A stretch of 39,030 nt of DNA from Methanospirillum stamsii. GTDB lineage: Archaea > Halobacteriota > Methanomicrobia > Methanomicrobiales > Methanospirillaceae. Position numbers and translations under genes: made by a program. Shown here in pieces: positions 32,005 through 39,030 of this stretch. The notes beneath the pieces are model-generated. The model searched no databases. It was not told the DNA's origin and saw only the letters and a list, made by a program, of their open reading frames with translations. The number at the start of each line of letters is the position of its first letter. The stretch's first letter is position 1. The stretch covers positions 1 through 39,030 of the forward strand of contig NZ_QGMZ01000035.1 of NCBI RefSeq assembly GCF_003173335.1, written 5' to 3'.

Positions 32005-33750
32005 CTATATCAGATTCTCTCGTGTCTGAACGATAAGCTTTTCATGAATCCGATCCCGCTCACGGTCAATCTGCTCCGGTGTTGCGCCGGATTGACGGAT
32101 TATGAATTCAGTGATTGAAAGGGCAAGTTCACCTTCATCTGAAAAGACAACGTCGGCTCCGGCACTGCAAAGGTCCGAGATTTCTGACAGGTAAACTGTC
32201 CTTGCTATAATCCGGATATCCGGGTTTAAATATTTTGCCTGTTTTACCACCTCAACACTTCCTGGAATATTGGCAACACTGATAATTAGGACTTCTGCAT
32301 GGGTGATTCCTGCTTCCTTGAGGGTATCAGAACGGGTGGCATCCCCATATATTGCACTAAATCCCTCTTTTAGCAGACCTTGGACCGTTTCCACGTTTAA
32401 TTCAATTATCGTCGGATGAATGTCATTTTCCATGAGAAGCCCGGTTACGGTCTGGCCGACCGGCCCATAACCAATAACGACAGCTTTTGTTTCTCCCGGG
32501 TAATCGGGTTTTTTAACCTTCGTGTCCATCGGCCCACACCGATTGTGTATTTTCCTGGAAAATCCAGGGGAACAATCATTCAGCCAGCACTCCAGTTTTC
32601 CAGCTCCCCGGTACAGAATGGGATTTACCGTTATTGAGATAATTGCAGCAGCAACAAGTATATTTGTAGCGTTTTCCGGTAAGATATGAAGGTCCCTGCC
32701 CATGGTCGCCAGGATAAAAGAAAATTCACCAATCTGTGCCAGAACAATTGCGACTGATAATGCCACCTTAAGTGGATATCGCATGATAATGACAATTAAA
32801 AAAGCAACCAGGGGTTTTCCGATGAGGATAATTACCAGGGTAACAATAACCAGCCCAAAGGAATCAGTAAAGCCTGACCAGTCAAAAAGCATCCCGACTG
32901 AAACAAAAAATAACACTGCGAAAGCGTCACGAAGAGGGAGCGCCTCCGTTGCTGCCCGTAAACTGAATTCTGAACGGCCGACAACCATACCAGCAAGAAA
33001 TGCCCCAAGAGCCATGGATACATCAAATACGTAAGCTGATCCAACGGCTATACACATGGCTATTGCAAGAATTGCGAGAGTAAAGAGTTCCCGCGATCCG
33101 GTTTTAGCTATATTGGTAAGGATTTTCGGGATAAGCCAGCCCCCGACCGCAAAGGTAAATCCTACCAGAATGAGGATTTTTAGAATTGCAATACCTGTTG
33201 CAGTGGCAATACCACCAAATCCGATGACCGTACTTCCAAATATTTCCGGTAGAAGGACTAATACGAATACCGTGAAGAGATCCTCCATCACCAGCCATCC
33301 AATGGCAATGTGACCTGTTTTGGTGTGGAGGTCATTATTATCTGATAACACCCGGGTCAGGACCACAGTACTTGCAACTGATATTGCAAGCCCAAAAACA
33401 ATGCCTGCTTCAATACTCCACCCAAGCCAGTACATTATCAGAGCACCTACCAATGTTGCTGAAAAACTCTGGAGGAGGGCTCCGGGTAGTGCAATCTTTC
33501 GGACAGCGAAAAACTCTTTGAAATGAAACTGCAGTCCAACCCCGAACATAAGAAGGATTACACCTATCTCTGCCAGTTGTTCTGCTAACTCGTAATTTGC
33601 CACAAATCCGGGTGTGTTGGGACTGACCACAATTCCGGCCATCAGATACCCAATGATAGGGGATAATCCAAGCCGGTGCGTAATGTACCCAAAAAGGAGG
33701 GCAGCAGCAAATCCTCCGGTTAACGTAAGAATTAGTTCAACACTGTGCAC
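32005..33750 (-). CDS. CPA2 cation:proton antiporter with RCK/TrkA-N domain (Kef type)
   Basis: Predicted K+ or Na+/H+ antiporter of the CPA2 family, about 581 residues. Residues ~1-385 form about 12 membrane helices with the typical LGLSPIIGYLMAGIVV start, FGLAISVASTVVLTRVL and the FDVSMALGAFLAGMVVG region. After a cytosolic linker, a TrkA-N nucleotide-binding domain starts at about residue 410 with AVVIGYGPVGQTVTGLLMEN. No TrkA-C domain is obvious at the end. The frame opens at GTG 33759, but GTG 33750 has AGGTG six bases upstream and is preferred. The universal stress protein gene follows 26 bp downstream. Confidence 0.88.
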   Translation of the reverse strand: MHSVELILTLTGGFAAALLFGYITHRLGLSPIIGYLMAGIVVSPNTPGFVANYELAEQLAEIGVILLMFGVGLQFHFKEFFAVRKIALPGALLQSFSATLVGALIMYWLGWSIEAGIVFGLAISVASTVVLTRVLSDNNDLHTKTGHIAIGWLVMEDLFTVFVLVLLPEIFGSTVIGFGGIATATGIAILKILILVGFTFAVGGWLIPKILTNIAKTGSRELFTLAILAIAMCIAVGSAYVFDVSMALGAFLAGMVVGRSEFSLRAATEALPLRDAFAVLFFVSVGMLFDWSGFTDSFGLVIVTLVIILIGKPLVAFLIVIIMRYPLKVALSVAIVLAQIGEFSFILATMGRDLHILPENATNILVAAAIISITVNPILYRGAGKLECWLNDCSPGFSRKIHNRCGPMDTKVKKPDYPGETKAVVIGYGPVGQTVTGLLMENDIHPTIIELNVETVQGLLKEGFSAIYGDATRSDTLKEAGITHAEVLIISVANIPGSVEVVKQAKYLNPDIRIIARTVYLSEISDLCSAGADVVFSDEGELALSITEFIIRQSGATPEQIDRERDRIHEKLIVQTRENLI

Positions 33751-33960
33751 TGGATACACCTGATACTTAAGGATTTAAAATTTTTATCTAACATACTTGC
33801 ATGCCGGTTGACAACCCGGTATTTCATGGTATCATCAATTTTTTTACCTTTGATCCTGATTTCGATCCTGCCAGCCTGGAAAAACCATTTGGAAATCTTT
33901 AATAGAAATTCCATCATTCATCAACATGTTAAAACGCAAAATTTGTGATGTGTGGTTACC

Positions 33961-34320
33961 ATGAAAAAGCAGATGAAACCCTATAAATGCGAAATTTGTG
34001 GATATATTTATGATCCGGTGCGGGGCGAACCAAAGAATGGAATCCCGCCGGGCACCGCATTCGAGGACCTTCCGGATACCTATGTTTGTCCGGTTTGTGG
34101 AAAGGCAAATATAACCAAGAAAGAGTTTGTTCCAATGGAAGCACCATCCGGCCGGTACCGCTGTGTTGCCTGTGGATACATGTATGACCCCAAGAGAGGG
34201 GAGCCGAAAAACGGGATTAAACCCGGAACAGCTTTTGAAGACCTGCCTGATACATATGTATGTCCGATATGTGGTGTCTATGCAAAGGTTGGAAAAAGTG
34301 AATTTGTTGCAACCGAATAA
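33961..34320 (+). CDS. Two-domain rubredoxin
   Basis: Electron-transfer protein of about 119 residues made of two tandem rubredoxin domains. Domain 1 has CEICGY and CPVCGK, domain 2 has CVACGY and CPICGV, so both iron sites have all four cysteines. The segment GEPKNG[17 protein letters not shown] is nearly the same in both domains, which shows a recent internal duplication. Most rubredoxins are single domains of about 53 residues. ATG 33961 is taken; a GTG lies three codons upstream. It is likely to deliver electrons to an oxidative-stress enzyme; a MarR-type regulator and a flavodoxin-ferredoxin protein follow. Confidence 0.92.
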   Translation: MKKQMKPYKCEICGYIYDPVRGEPKNGIPPGTAFEDLPDTYVCPVCGKANITKKEFVPMEAPSGRYRCVACGYMYDPKRGEPKNGIKPGTAFEDLPDTYVCPICGVYAKVGKSEFVATE

Positions 34321-34393
34321 CCCCTTTTTTTGAAAATTTTTCAATCACTGTTTTTTGTTCGTTTTTTTCAACCATTTTGAATCACGAACTTTT

Positions 34394-34418
34394 ATATTGT
34401 TAAACTGCTTAACAATAT
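34394..34418. promoter_or_regulatory. Palindromic operator of the MarR regulator
   Basis: ATATTGTTAA (34394-34403) and TTAACAATAT (34409-34418) form a perfect 10-bp inverted repeat with a 5-bp centre, about 30 bp before the MarR start. The size and symmetry fit a dimeric winged-helix regulator, so autoregulation is likely. Confidence 0.65.
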
Positions 34419-34448
34419 TGGATATATATCAGGAACGTGATCAATAGA

Positions 34449-34916
34449 ATGGTAACTCATGCAGAGTTGATGAACATATCTGCCGGATGGATCAGGGTTC
34501 TGAATATCATGAATGAACTGGAAAGTTCTCCCCGTGACTTTGGAACCGGTGATCTTCTCCATTGTTCAGAGATTCATACCCTGATGGTCATTGGAAAAAA
34601 TCCGGATGTAAATGTTACCAATCTTGCAACACTCCTGGGTATTTCAAAGAGTGCTATCTCCCAGATGATAACCAGATTAGCCAGAAAAGGACTGGTAGAG
34701 CGGTATAAATGTCCTGAAAATGAGAAAGAGACGAAATTATGTCTGACTCCCAGAGGAACGATTGCTTTTCTCGGTCATGAACAGCATCATGCCATTATTT
34801 TCACACGAATGCAGGAAAAACTTGGAATCATGACCACCGAACAATATGAATTTCTAATCAGAGTTTTTCACGCTATTGAAGAGACTGCAAAAGAGTTCAA
34901 AGACAGTCAGGGATAA
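34449..34916 (+). CDS. MarR-family transcriptional regulator
   Basis: 155-residue winged-helix regulator. The recognition region is VTNLATLLGISKSAISQMITRLARKGLVERY, followed by the wing CPENEKETKLCLTPRG. N- and C-terminal helices for dimerisation are present. The frame opens at GTG 34437, but GTGATC at 34437-34442 is itself complementary to the 16S rRNA end and is correctly spaced for ATG 34449, which I use. The perfect palindrome just upstream is the likely operator, and a half-site lies before the next gene, so the regulator probably controls itself and the flavodoxin-ferredoxin gene 50 bp downstream. MarR proteins of this kind often respond to redox or phenolic compounds; the signal here is unknown. 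Confidence 0.85.
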   Translation: MVTHAELMNISAGWIRVLNIMNELESSPRDFGTGDLLHCSEIHTLMVIGKNPDVNVTNLATLLGISKSAISQMITRLARKGLVERYKCPENEKETKLCLTPRGTIAFLGHEQHHAIIFTRMQEKLGIMTTEQYEFLIRVFHAIEETAKEFKDSQG

Positions 34917-34934
34917 TTTTTTTCGAGCATTTAA

Positions 34935-34941
34935 TTGTTAA
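34935..34941. promoter_or_regulatory. Half-site of the MarR operator before the flavodoxin-ferredoxin gene
   Basis: TTGTTAA at 34935-34941 equals one half of the core TTGTTAA-n5-TTAACAA in the palindrome upstream of the MarR gene. The second half is degenerate (AGCAAATTA). A shared regulator is plausible. Confidence 0.35.
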
Positions 34942-34966
34942 GCAAATTACCAAAAAAGGAAAGACG

Positions 34967-35806
34967 ATGACAAATAAACAAAACCCATTAAAGATTGATA
35001 TCTGGTACTTTTCAGCCACCGGAAATACCAAAGCAATTGCTCGTGTTCTTCAGGAAGAGTTCTCAATTCTTGGGGCAGATACAAATCTTATTGATATCAC
35101 TCCACTGGATTCAAGAAATCCGGGAATACTACCTGGAACAGGTGATGTCATAGTTCTTGGACTTCCGGTTCATTCCTGGCGTGCCCCCCGGGTAATCAGG
35201 GAGTGGCTGGTAACTCTTAAGGGTCAGGGAAAAAAATGTGCCATGTTCTTTACCTATGGGGGCTTTGGGATTCACCCGTCACATTATTCGACCAGGAAGA
35301 TTCTGGAACAGCAGGGTTTTTCTGTTGTTGGTTCTGCTGAATTTCCAGCAAGCCATACATTTAATCTGGGCGGATGGAATGCACTAAAAAATCGTCCGGA
35401 TCGGTCTGACTTTGATGTGGCACGTGAATATGCAGCTGCTGTTTTACGCCGGTTCACCGGTGAGGATCCCGGATTTCCACCTGAAATGGAACCCACAACT
35501 CACCCTGAATCTATTCTGGACTCTATCGAACAATTCAGATTTAAAATACTTACAAAACTTCCATCTCGTGATGGAACATGTTCAAATTGTGGGATATGTG
35601 CGGACGTTTGTCCTACCGGTTCAATGGATGCGATAGCAGGAAAAGCAAATAGGGATACATGTATTGCCTGTCTGGCTTGTGTCGTATCCTGCCCGGAGCA
35701 GACGATAACCATCAATGATATGACTGAAAGCTGGGCATATAAACTCACTGTTGAACAGATTTCAGAGGCCGCCATGCAGGAAAAGAAGAGTAAAATCTAC
35801 CTATGA
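34967..35806 (+). CDS. Flavodoxin-ferredoxin fusion (EFR1-type)
   Basis: 279-residue redox protein. Residues ~8-160 form a flavodoxin-like domain with the FMN phosphate loop FSATGNTKAIAR (15-26) and further loops VLGLPVHSWRAPRV and FFTYGGFGIHP. Residues ~198-245 hold two [4Fe-4S] ferredoxin motifs: CSNCGICADVCP (Cys205, 208, 211, 215) and CIACLACVVSCP (Cys232, 235, 238, 242). This is the layout of the EFR1 family. AGGAAAG before the ATG supports the start. It follows the MarR gene by 50 bp and is probably controlled by it; the two-domain rubredoxin gene just upstream suggests a small redox or oxygen-response module. The electron partner is not known. Confidence 0.85.
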   Translation: MTNKQNPLKIDIWYFSATGNTKAIARVLQEEFSILGADTNLIDITPLDSRNPGILPGTGDVIVLGLPVHSWRAPRVIREWLVTLKGQGKKCAMFFTYGGFGIHPSHYSTRKILEQQGFSVVGSAEFPASHTFNLGGWNALKNRPDRSDFDVAREYAAAVLRRFTGEDPGFPPEMEPTTHPESILDSIEQFRFKILTKLPSRDGTCSNCGICADVCPTGSMDAIAGKANRDTCIACLACVVSCPEQTITINDMTESWAYKLTVEQISEAAMQEKKSKIYL

Positions 35807-35855
35807 TAATAAAAATGGATTATGTATTAATGATCGTAACTGATAATCCGGATGA

Positions 35856-36992
35856 TTAATCATCACTAATAAACACCTCTTTTAGTTCATTCAGGGTTTT
35901 TATGTTAAAAAGATTGGAAATATTGACGCCAATTGAATAGGTAGGAAAAAGACCGAACATCTGCCTTCTGTTAAAGGCATACAATTCAGTCTCTTTAAGC
36001 GCCCTTAAGGGCACTTTAATCTGTTGGAAATCATTTTTTAAATCTTCTGATCCGCATTTTGTCGGATCCAAATATTTCCCAGGGTTTAGATATTTCTTTG
36101 AATCATTTAGTCTGAATATCAGGTCATTGCACATTTTAAGGCTAATCCGAAGACTTAACACACTCTGTAAAAATTGCATGATGATAAACTGACTAATAAG
36201 GATGATAAAAATCCAGACATCGGTTCTGACCCTGACAAATTCAGCAACATTCATGAAACTTGAAAGTGTAAACCCGGGTAGGAGAATTGCGATGAGAAGG
36301 AGGAATACAACGATAGTTCCTACAATAAGAAAAATAAATCCAAGTATCGACAGGACGATAAGTTTTTTCCATTCCAGTGACTTTTGTCTCCGGACGTACT
36401 CTGCAAAATTGAATAGATGGTGCCTGAAAAAGAATATCTCGATATAAAACAGAATAATTCCAATACACTGGACCAGAATAAGGGCGGATGTATCAGCCGG
36501 AATGACTCCTGTGTTACCAAGATAGAGTGAAAAGAAGACTGACATGAGATAAATACAGATCATCCCAATGGTAAGTGGGAGAAGACTGAGAATAAAAAAC
36601 CTCATAAATAATCTGAATCCGATTCTTTTATTCTTAAAAATCTTTAAATCTCTGGCCCAATTTATTAGATCATTCTTATTTATTGAAACTTTGGGTTCAG
36701 ACGGTTTCTTGGTAAAATATCTTAATGGAAAAAGAAAGATAGGAAGCATCGGGTAAAAAAGGTAAAAATAGAGACTTGCGGATATCCAGATAACCAAATA
36801 GGTAATATCCAAAGTCCAAAAGGCCCAGATATTCAGAACCACTGCAAACGCCAATGCTAACAGAGGTTTACATCCGATTTTTTCACTTGCAATCTGAATT
36901 TTTGTTTTATTTAGACTCCTCATTTCTTCATCAATTCTCGAGGAGATAATGTCAGGTTTTGGTACATCAGATGAGAGCATATTTTCAGTCAC
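35856..36992 (-). CDS. Unknown multi-pass membrane protein
   Basis: I do not recognise this 378-residue protein. About six membrane segments are visible at residues 43-60, 62-90, 128-157, 169-189, 210-240 and 257-280, between a charged N-terminus (~40 residues) and a soluble C-terminal region of about 95 residues (KKYLNPGKYLDPTKCGSEDL, RQMFGLFPTYSIGVNISN). The frame opens at GTG 36992; ATG 36980 is also possible, with GTGACTG upstream. It is a single gene, convergent with the flavodoxin-ferredoxin gene. The soluble tail after the last helix may be the functional or partner-binding part. Confidence 0.6.
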   Translation of the reverse strand: MTENMLSSDVPKPDIISSRIDEEMRSLNKTKIQIASEKIGCKPLLALAFAVVLNIWAFWTLDITYLVIWISASLYFYLFYPMLPIFLFPLRYFTKKPSEPKVSINKNDLINWARDLKIFKNKRIGFRLFMRFFILSLLPLTIGMICIYLMSVFFSLYLGNTGVIPADTSALILVQCIGIILFYIEIFFFRHHLFNFAEYVRRQKSLEWKKLIVLSILGFIFLIVGTIVVFLLLIAILLPGFTLSSFMNVAEFVRVRTDVWIFIILISQFIIMQFLQSVLSLRISLKMCNDLIFRLNDSKKYLNPGKYLDPTKCGSEDLKNDFQQIKVPLRALKETELYAFNRRQMFGLFPTYSIGVNISNLFNIKTLNELKEVFISDD

Positions 36993-37109
36993 GGCAGATA
37001 GACCCTTCCAATTTCATTGTTTAACATCCCATATTTTTATTTGTATTAACGTCAGTATTCAGAATTAGTCATAATTTAAAAATGAGTCAATTGATGAGAG
37101 AAAAAGGAG

Positions 37110-37622
37110 TTATTTCTTCCAGAAGAAGACACTCATGACTAATGAAAGAAAACCAAAGATTATGAAAAAAATACCCATTACAAGAGTCAGGAATGCAGTA
37201 CCTGCATCGGGGTTGATGAACAGAAAAATTCCTACGATAAAACTTACCACTCCCCCTAATCCTGTGATAATCCGGTGTTTTTCCCAGGTGATAGATACAG
37301 CATATGCAATTGTCAGAAGACCATTAATGACAAGCCATAACGCAATCAGGTATCCTATTGCAATAGTAGCAACATATGGTGAGATGATTGCCAGAAGACC
37401 AATTACAATGCTGATAAGGCCTGAACTCAGGAGAACCATCTTCGGCCCTCCATTTTCAGCAGAAAGAGCAAGACCAGCAGTGAAAATACCGATTATCAGA
37501 AAAATGATGCCGAGAACCAGCACTAAAAATTCGAAAACGACTCCGGGAGCAGTAAATGCTACGATTCCAAATAACAGTACGATTATACTGAGAATTATCG
37601 CGAGAATTCTATCTCTATCCAT
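37110..37622 (-). CDS. DUF308 (HdeD-like) membrane protein
   Basis: 170-residue protein with about six short membrane helices arranged as repeated hairpins, as in the DUF308/HdeD family: ILAIILSIIVLLFGIVAFTAPG, LVLGIIFLIIGIFTAGLAL, GLISIVIGLLAIISPYVATI and GVVSFIVGIFLFINPDAGTAF. The family has been linked to acid or general stress in bacteria, but its mechanism is not known. A TATA-like TTTTATGG lies upstream on the minus strand. Confidence 0.8.
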   Translation of the reverse strand: MDRDRILAIILSIIVLLFGIVAFTAPGVVFEFLVLVLGIIFLIIGIFTAGLALSAENGGPKMVLLSSGLISIVIGLLAIISPYVATIAIGYLIALWLVINGLLTIAYAVSITWEKHRIITGLGGVVSFIVGIFLFINPDAGTAFLTLVMGIFFIIFGFLSLVMSVFFWKK

Positions 37623-37688
37623 TGCATAAATAATCCATCGGTAACCATAAAATTCTTCGTATAAACAATCCTCTGATTTATCCCTTCC

Positions 37689-37706
37689 ATCAAAAATTAC
37701 ATTCCA
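37689..37706. repeat. 18-bp repeat shared with the modA upstream region
   Basis: ATCAAAAATTACATTCCA here is identical to 68-85. The other copy forms the left arm and part of the spacer of a long inverted repeat; here no second arm is visible. It may be the trace of a small mobile or regulatory repeat. Confidence 0.4.
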
Positions 37707-37786
37707 TTATGCATCATAGGGAAAACAAGGGAAGAGAATTAACCATTTTTTAGAGAGAATACTATCTAAAATAGTTTTTCGGGAAT

Positions 37787-38434
37787 TTATATCCCCGGAA
37801 ATTTCAGCATCGTAATTTCATTCATCGCATCGATGAAAAACAGTGCCATAAACAAAATGATACCAAATCCGGTAATCAGGAGGAGTGTTGGAATAAGGAT
37901 TGTAGCACCTGCTTTCCCCCATGAAAATTCCTGGAAGACTTTTATTCCAACGATACAGAGGGCCACTGACCAGATAAGACCGATTATTCCAATGTAAGGG
38001 ATCCACCCCAGAAGCATAAACGGAGTAGCTGCATAGAGAATCGCGATGAGTGTTTTTGATACCCCTTGTTCTCCTCCGAGGAGAAGAACGAAAAGATGCA
38101 AGAAGAATCCTTTGAGAAAAATGAGAATCATGAGTAAGATGAACCACAAATAAATCAGGAGAAGGCTCCAGTTGAGAAAAAATGGCTTAAACAGAGCTAA
38201 TTCATTCATGAGAACCGGACCGATGACCGGCACCATTTCCAACTGTGCCTGATACGCAGTAAAAGACATCAGAGATGAAATGAGTGATATTATTCCCATT
38301 AACACAGAATTACAAATGAGTAATAAAACATAATGCTGATATGCTTTAGAGAGAGTAGATGTTTTTAATCGTTTAAAAGTCTCCTGAGGATGGAATAAAA
38401 TACCTCTGATATTCTCGATATATGATTCAAACAT
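37787..38434 (-). CDS. Yip1-domain membrane protein
   Basis: 215-residue protein of the YIP1 domain family. The N-terminal amphipathic part, IENIRGILFHPQETFKRLK, is the usual family start, followed by about five membrane helices (LLICNSVLMGIISLISSLMS, LLIYLWFILLMILIFLKGFF, IAILYAATPFMLLGWIPYIG, IGLIWSVALCIVGIKVF, LIPTLLLITGFGIILFMALF). Its function in archaea is unknown. No ribosome binding site precedes the ATG; a TATA box at the right distance suggests a leaderless mRNA. Confidence 0.78.
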   Translation of the reverse strand: MFESYIENIRGILFHPQETFKRLKTSTLSKAYQHYVLLLICNSVLMGIISLISSLMSFTAYQAQLEMVPVIGPVLMNELALFKPFFLNWSLLLIYLWFILLMILIFLKGFFLHLFVLLLGGEQGVSKTLIAILYAATPFMLLGWIPYIGIIGLIWSVALCIVGIKVFQEFSWGKAGATILIPTLLLITGFGIILFMALFFIDAMNEITMLKFPGI

Positions 38435-38455
38435 AGCATTTTTTCCGCAGGATAG

Positions 38456-38463
38456 TATTTATA
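38456..38463 (-). promoter_or_regulatory. TATA box of a leaderless Yip1-domain transcript
   Basis: TATAAATA on the minus strand is centred about 25 bp upstream of the ATG at 38434. Archaeal transcription starts about 25 bp after the TATA box, so the mRNA would begin at or next to the start codon. Confidence 0.5.
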
Positions 38464-38833
38464 GTCCATTATTTGACTTTAAAAATACGGAAAAATAGAA
38501 TAATCCGGAATAGAGGCTATGGTTTGAACAGGTGAAAAGTACAGGTGATTCTATACATTGTAGTTTAAAAGGGAGGGAATGCCTATAAATATCCGATTCC
38601 TTGTGTCCCATTTATGTTAATAGGGTTTTTGATTCAATCACCTGTTTTACAATTCTTAGCCACTTAAAGACATTCGTATTCGAGGGAAAAAATTCTAATT
38701 GGATAACAAAGATCGCTTGCGCGATAGGTTAAACGGTAAAAATAAGAAAATCCGATAAATAATCGGTTTATGCTAAAGTGTAGTATCCTTTGGATTCAGG
38801 TTATACAGCACGATGTTATGATGTCTGGAATGA
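38464..38833. other. Intergenic region with repeats and an orphan TATA box
   Basis: This gene-free stretch holds ACAGGTGA at 38528-38535 and 38541-38548 and its inverse at 38638-38645 (as AATCACCTGT at 38636-38645). A good TATA box (TATAAATA, 38584-38591) has no protein gene behind it. Two short hairpins follow, ATCGC-TTGC-GCGAT near 38710 and CCGAT-AAATA-ATCGG near 38752-38766. A small RNA is possible but unproven. Confidence 0.35.
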
Positions 38834-39030
38834 TTATCGTATCTTCAGTATCTGTTCTTTTATTTCCGCTGCGATATCTTCTCCGCAAAAAATTTTGAGA
38901 ACTTTTTCAACCCAGCCTGCTATTTTATTGATATTTTTTAATGAGATTTCTTCAGGTGTAATTCCTAATGTTTTCGCCGGTCCAATTTTGACCCATACCG
39001 CCGATCCAAAAATGATCCACCCCCTAAGGT
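38834..39030 (-). CDS. C-terminal part of an unknown protein, cut by the window edge
   Basis: An open minus-strand frame runs from the window end to TAA at 38834-38836, about 65 codons. The visible part has WIIFGSAVWVKIGPAKTLGI, then TPEEISLKNINKIAGWVEKVLK and an acidic-basic helix IAAEIKEQILKIR. The composition is that of a real protein C-terminus with two amphipathic helices. I cannot name the family. It could also be a fragment of a broken gene. Confidence 0.5.
   Translation of the reverse strand, partial: LRGWIIFGSAVWVKIGPAKTLGITPEEISLKNINKIAGWVEKVLKIFCGEDIAAEIKEQILKIR

Noticed and set aside
37135-37629. 164-codon plus-strand frame opposite the DUF308 gene
   Set aside because: Its product is a typical shadow of a membrane-protein gene, rich in Arg, Pro, Thr and Ile, and the minus-strand frame has clear helices and family features.
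1-39030. tRNA or rRNA genes
   Set aside because: I looked through the intergenic gaps for GC-rich cloverleaf or rRNA-like sequence and saw none; a dedicated RNA search could still find small RNAs.

Overview
The window looks like chromosome from a methanogenic archaeon, most likely of the order Methanomicrobiales and perhaps close to Methanospirillum. The evidence is a formylmethanofuran dehydrogenase operon (fwdD-B-A-C) with a second D-B pair, an FmdE-family protein, archaeal TATA boxes, Shine-Dalgarno sites of the GGAGGTGATC type, and moderately AT-rich DNA with AT-rich intergenic regions. The genus is inferred from gene content only. I saw no rRNA, tRNA or CRISPR array.

Layout. 1-7.4 kb holds a molybdate-type binding protein (ModA), an alpha/beta hydrolase and an HD-domain protein that overlap tail to tail, a DUF364 gene remnant, fmdE, a small unknown protein, a papain-family peptidase, a class III ABC binding lipoprotein and an unknown 138-residue protein. 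7.4-8.0 kb encodes a secreted protein of six ~30-residue repeats. 8.1-17.9 kb is a dense metal-uptake-type island: a radical SAM enzyme fused to a binding-protein lobe, a class I methyltransferase, three more class III binding proteins, an O-methyltransferase-type protein, a DUF364 (metal-chelation family) protein, and a FecCD-type permease with its ATPase. 18.1-25.7 kb holds, all on the minus strand, fwdD-fwdB-fwdA-fwdC, a paralogue of the O-methyltransferase-type protein, a ~90-residue unknown protein, and a second fwdD-fwdB pair. 26.2-27.7 kb is a transposase-like gene that seems to lack its catalytic aspartates. 27.8-31.1 kb has a GntP-family permease and a coupled DUF1538-DUF1538-PII cassette. 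31.1-35.8 kb has a tandem universal stress protein, a CPA2/RCK cation-proton antiporter, a two-domain rubredoxin, a MarR regulator with a clear palindromic operator, and a flavodoxin-ferredoxin fusion. 35.9-38.4 kb encodes membrane proteins (unknown, DUF308, Yip1). The right edge cuts a gene.

How the parts may work together. Formylmethanofuran dehydrogenase needs tungsten or molybdenum in a bis-pterin cofactor. The window places next to its genes two kinds of oxyanion or chelate uptake component (ModA and the class III/FecCD system), a DUF364 protein plus the remnant of another, fmdE, and three methyltransferases. The most interesting idea is that the 8-18 kb island, with the methyltransferase and small protein inside the fwd region, forms an undescribed metal (W/Mo or other) acquisition or metallophore system serving this enzyme. 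This is inference from gene content and order; the substrate cannot be read from sequence. The single A and C subunits beside two D-B pairs suggest that the metal-binding module can be exchanged, as in known Mo/W isoenzymes of other methanogens.
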